NCBI GenBank assembly: GCA_016235595.1
Contig: JACRJX010000007.1
Coordinates: forward strand, 364,583-428,582
DNA: 64,000 nucleotides
Direction: 5' to 3'
From: Verrucomicrobiota bacterium
GTDB taxonomy: Bacteria; Verrucomicrobiota; Verrucomicrobiia; CAIQCK01
Position 1 is the first letter of the stretch. The number at the start of each line of letters is the position of its first letter. Below the pieces are notes generated by a model. The model was not told where the DNA came from. It saw nothing but the letters and a program-made list of their open reading frames with translations, and ran no database searches. This document shows, in pieces, positions 61,581-64,000 of this stretch. The position numbers and the translations under genes were made by a program.

Positions 61581-61603
61581 GCTCCCGACGCGGTCTAGTT
61601 CTT

Positions 61604-61681
61604 CTCAAGCACCAACTCCACGCCGCAGAGGGCCGGACCGAGGGTGGATGCGGCTGACTTTTGCAGGCGGACTTCAAGCTG
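61604..61681 (-). pseudogene. Orphan duplicate of the 3' end of the 62891 gene
   Basis: QLEVRLQKSAASTLGPALCGVELVLEKN* vs QLEVRLQKSAASTLGPALSGVELVLEQQPR*; 69/78 nt identical to 62906-62983. Confidence 0.85.
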
Positions 61682-62828
61682 CGTTCACCAGTTCCGTCAG
61701 GGGCACGACCTCGATTTTCCGGGCCAGCGAGTAGCGTTTTGCGCCCGGATAGACAACGCGAAGTTCATCGAGTTTCAGGTCGGCGAGGGTGATGCACATG
61801 GACGGGGTGAGCGTGGGCGCGTCGGCGCGCTTGCACTCGACGCCGATGCGCCGGCCGCGCTTGAAGAGCACAAGGTCAATCTCCGCGCCGTTGTGCGTGG
61901 CCCAGTAGCAGGCGTCATCGGGACGCAGCGCCTTGAGCACTTCCTCGACGGCGTATCCCTCCCACGAAGCGCCGACCTTGGGGTGATGCTCGAGGTCGCG
62001 CTGGTTGGCGATGCCCAGCAGAGTGTGCAGCAGGCCGCTGTCGCGGACATAGACTTTCGGCGCCTTGACCTGGCGTTTGCCGATGTTCTCAAACCACGGA
62101 GGCAGTTGCCGCACCATGAACACGCCGGTCATCAGGTCGAGGTAACGGCGCACGGTGGATTCGTTGACGGCCAGGGCGCGGGCCAGTTCGGCGGCGTTCC
62201 AAATCTGGCCGTGATAGTGGGCAACCATGTTCCAGAAGCGGCGCAGCGCCACGGTGGGAATGGTCACGCCGAGTTGCGGCATGTCCCGCTCCAGGAACGT
62301 CTGGAGAAACTGGCGCCGCCACGCCACGGAGTCGGCCTCGTTGCGCGCGATGAAGGACAAGGGGAATCCCCCGCGAACCCAGTGCCGTGTTTGCGCCGCC
62401 GCGCCCAGGTCGGCCAGCCGGAAGCCTTCCAGCGGAACGGTCTCCAGCCGGCCGGCGAGCGTTTCAGAAGACTGCTTCAGCAAATCCGGCGACGCGCTGC
62501 CGAGGATCAGGAAACGCGCGGGCAGCGGCCGGCGGTCGGCCAGCACGCGAAGCAGCGGGAAGAGGTCGGGCCGGCGCTGGATCTCGTCAATGACCACCAG
62601 TCCCCGGAGCGGACGCAAAGCCGTGTCCGGCTCAGTGAGGCGGGCGAGGCTGGCGGGGTCTTCGAGATCGAAATAGCGGAGGGAATCGGCGGGGACAAAT
62701 TCCCGCGCGAGCGTGGTCTTGCCGCACTGGCGCGGGCCGAGCAACGCGACGACGCGGCTGCGTTTCAAGGCGGCGCGAACCAGTTCCCGATCAGTCTTGC
62801 GGTCAATCACGCGGGCACAATGCACCAT
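61674..62828 (-). CDS. AAA_14/DUF4143-family ATPase
   Basis: VVALLGPRQCGKTTLAREF, GLVVIDEIQRRPDLFPLLRVLADR, FLILGSASPDLL; C-terminal DUF4143-like region. Confidence 0.87.
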   Translation of the reverse strand: MVHCARVIDRKTDRELVRAALKRSRVVALLGPRQCGKTTLAREFVPADSLRYFDLEDPASLARLTEPDTALRPLRGLVVIDEIQRRPDLFPLLRVLADRRPLPARFLILGSASPDLLKQSSETLAGRLETVPLEGFRLADLGAAAQTRHWVRGGFPLSFIARNEADSVAWRRQFLQTFLERDMPQLGVTIPTVALRRFWNMVAHYHGQIWNAAELARALAVNESTVRRYLDLMTGVFMVRQLPPWFENIGKRQVKAPKVYVRDSGLLHTLLGIANQRDLEHHPKVGASWEGYAVEEVLKALRPDDACYWATHNGAEIDLVLFKRGRRIGVECKRADAPTLTPSMCITLADLKLDELRVVYPGAKRYSLARKIEVVPLTELVNAA

Positions 62829-62890
62829 GAATATCCCGCAGTCAATGCGGGAATTTCATGGTCTTGAATCGCGTCCGGAAACGACAGTGG

Positions 62891-64000
62891 TCAGCGCGGT
62901 TGTTGTTCAAGAACCAGCTCCACGCCGGAAAGGGCGGGGCCGAGGGTGGACGCGGCTGACTTTTGCAGGCGGACTTCTAGCTGGGGGCTGAGTTGCACGT
63001 TCTTGAATTCCTTCACGACGCCGCAGTAGGCGGCGCCGGCGGTTTTGACGATGTCGAAATCCTTCAACGCCGGCTGGCCTTGCAGGAGCACGTCGAACAC
63101 GCGCCGGCCCGGCGCGATGCTGTCCGGTTCCATGAAATAAAGCCGGACGGTGTAGCGCGCGGGCGGCAGCGCGGGAAGCGTTGCGGCTGGCGCTGTCGCC
63201 GACGCAGCAGGCGTTTCGGCAGCAGCGGGCGCGTCCGCAGCGGCAGCTTCGCCCTTGGCGGCAGTCTTGCCCTTCCCGGGATCTTTGTCGCCTTCGTCCT
63301 CGTCCTTCGAGCCGGCGGGCGCTGATGGCGGAGGCGCTTTCAGTGTCTGCGGGGTGATGACGAGGGTCTCGATGTCGCGCAGGCCGGACGCGACGACCCA
63401 CGCGGGGCCGCCGCCGGAGACGGCGCTGGCGTGACGGCGGAAGACGTTGGTGGAGGCGCCGGTGATGGTCACGGGCAGTTGCGGGGAGATGCCGCCGGCG
63501 GAGGGGTATTCGAGCCAGAGCGTGCCGTCGTCCGCGACACGGTCGCCGGCCGCGCCGAGGTTGATGCCGACGCGCGCGATGCGCTTGCCCTCCGGCGTGT
63601 CGAGGCCGGCGAGGTTGCAGGTCCACATCTCCACCTCCGGCATCGAGACGAGGGCGAGCGAGGTCTGGTTCTGATACGGGCAACTGCACGTGCGGGTGTA
63701 GTCGGGGGCGTTGAGGACGCCGTTGGCGATGATGAGGCTGGCGCTGCAACCGCTCTTGAAGCCGCCGAGGTTGCCGGTGCCGGCGTGGGATTGCAGGTCG
63801 TAGAACCCGGCCGCGCCGGAGCGGAAGGTCATCACGTTCTCGGATGCGACGGGCGTGTTGCAGCCGTGGGTGCGATAGATGCGCCAGGGCTGCGCCTCGC
63901 CGGTGAGCGGATTGGTAATCGTGTGCGGCTTGCCGTCGAGCAGGCTGTAGGCGCCGGCGGACTGCTTGTAAGAAGTCGGCGTGGTGATGATGAGGTCGTG
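62891..64000 (-). CDS. PQQ-type beta-propeller protein with C-terminal malectin-like domain, partial (continues beyond window)
   Basis: Frame stays open to 64000; GCNTPVASENVMTFRSGAAGFYDLQSHAGTGNLGGFKSGC...CSCPYQNQTSLALVSMP; C-terminal YTVRLYFMEPDSIAPGRRVFDVLLQGQPALKDFDI. Confidence 0.75.
   Translation of the reverse strand, partial: HDLIITTPTSYKQSAGAYSLLDGKPHTITNPLTGEAQPWRIYRTHGCNTPVASENVMTFRSGAAGFYDLQSHAGTGNLGGFKSGCSASLIIANGVLNAPDYTRTCSCPYQNQTSLALVSMPEVEMWTCNLAGLDTPEGKRIARVGINLGAAGDRVADDGTLWLEYPSAGGISPQLPVTITGASTNVFRRHASAVSGGGPAWVVASGLRDIETLVITPQTLKAPPPSAPAGSKDEDEGDKDPGKGKTAAKGEAAAADAPAAAETPAASATAPAATLPALPPARYTVRLYFMEPDSIAPGRRVFDVLLQGQPALKDFDIVKTAGAAYCGVVKEFKNVQLSPQLEVRLQKSAASTLGPALSGVELVLEQQPR

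Overview
High-GC, gene-dense chromosomal window. Gene content and repeat style suggest a Verrucomicrobiota-like bacterium, but taxonomy is inference only. The left part holds a futalosine-type menaquinone cluster (ubiX-ubiA-mqnE-mqnA, with a probable mqnC start at the edge), dinB, a Tat-exported duplicated Cys-motif protein, tRNA-Leu(UAA), a same-strand array of six two-component signalling genes (6.4-18.3 kb) and tRNA-Val(CAC). The centre holds two glycosyltransferases, an ankyrin-repeat protein, fabF/acpP/fabG, an ExbB plus three ExbD cluster, a ClpX-like ATPase, FIST, MscS, a secreted beta-carbonic anhydrase flanked by two related coiled-coil proteins, mutS, a Ser/Thr kinase, aroB, dprA, topA (8 C-terminal Zn ribbons) and xerC/D. 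The right part holds a GH-A/BNR fusion, a sialidase, a GH43-like gene, and a repeat-rich accessory region with a vsr relic, a nuclease-helicase (DUF2075-like), an orphan AbrB protein, a DUF4143-type ATPase and a PQQ-propeller gene cut by the window edge. The most notable observations are: (1) a 70-nt palindrome inside the tyrosine-recombinase ORF without breaking the frame; (2) two places where an intact gene is flanked by a direct repeat of the 3' end of the gene upstream of it; (3) a composite palindromic element with GAN-triloop hairpins, compensatory base changes and GTAAAC flanks; (4) a truncated, stop-interrupted vsr remnant between a 19-copy heptamer array and a nuclease-helicase gene. 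Everything was read by eye. No homology searches were run, so family names rest on remembered motifs.
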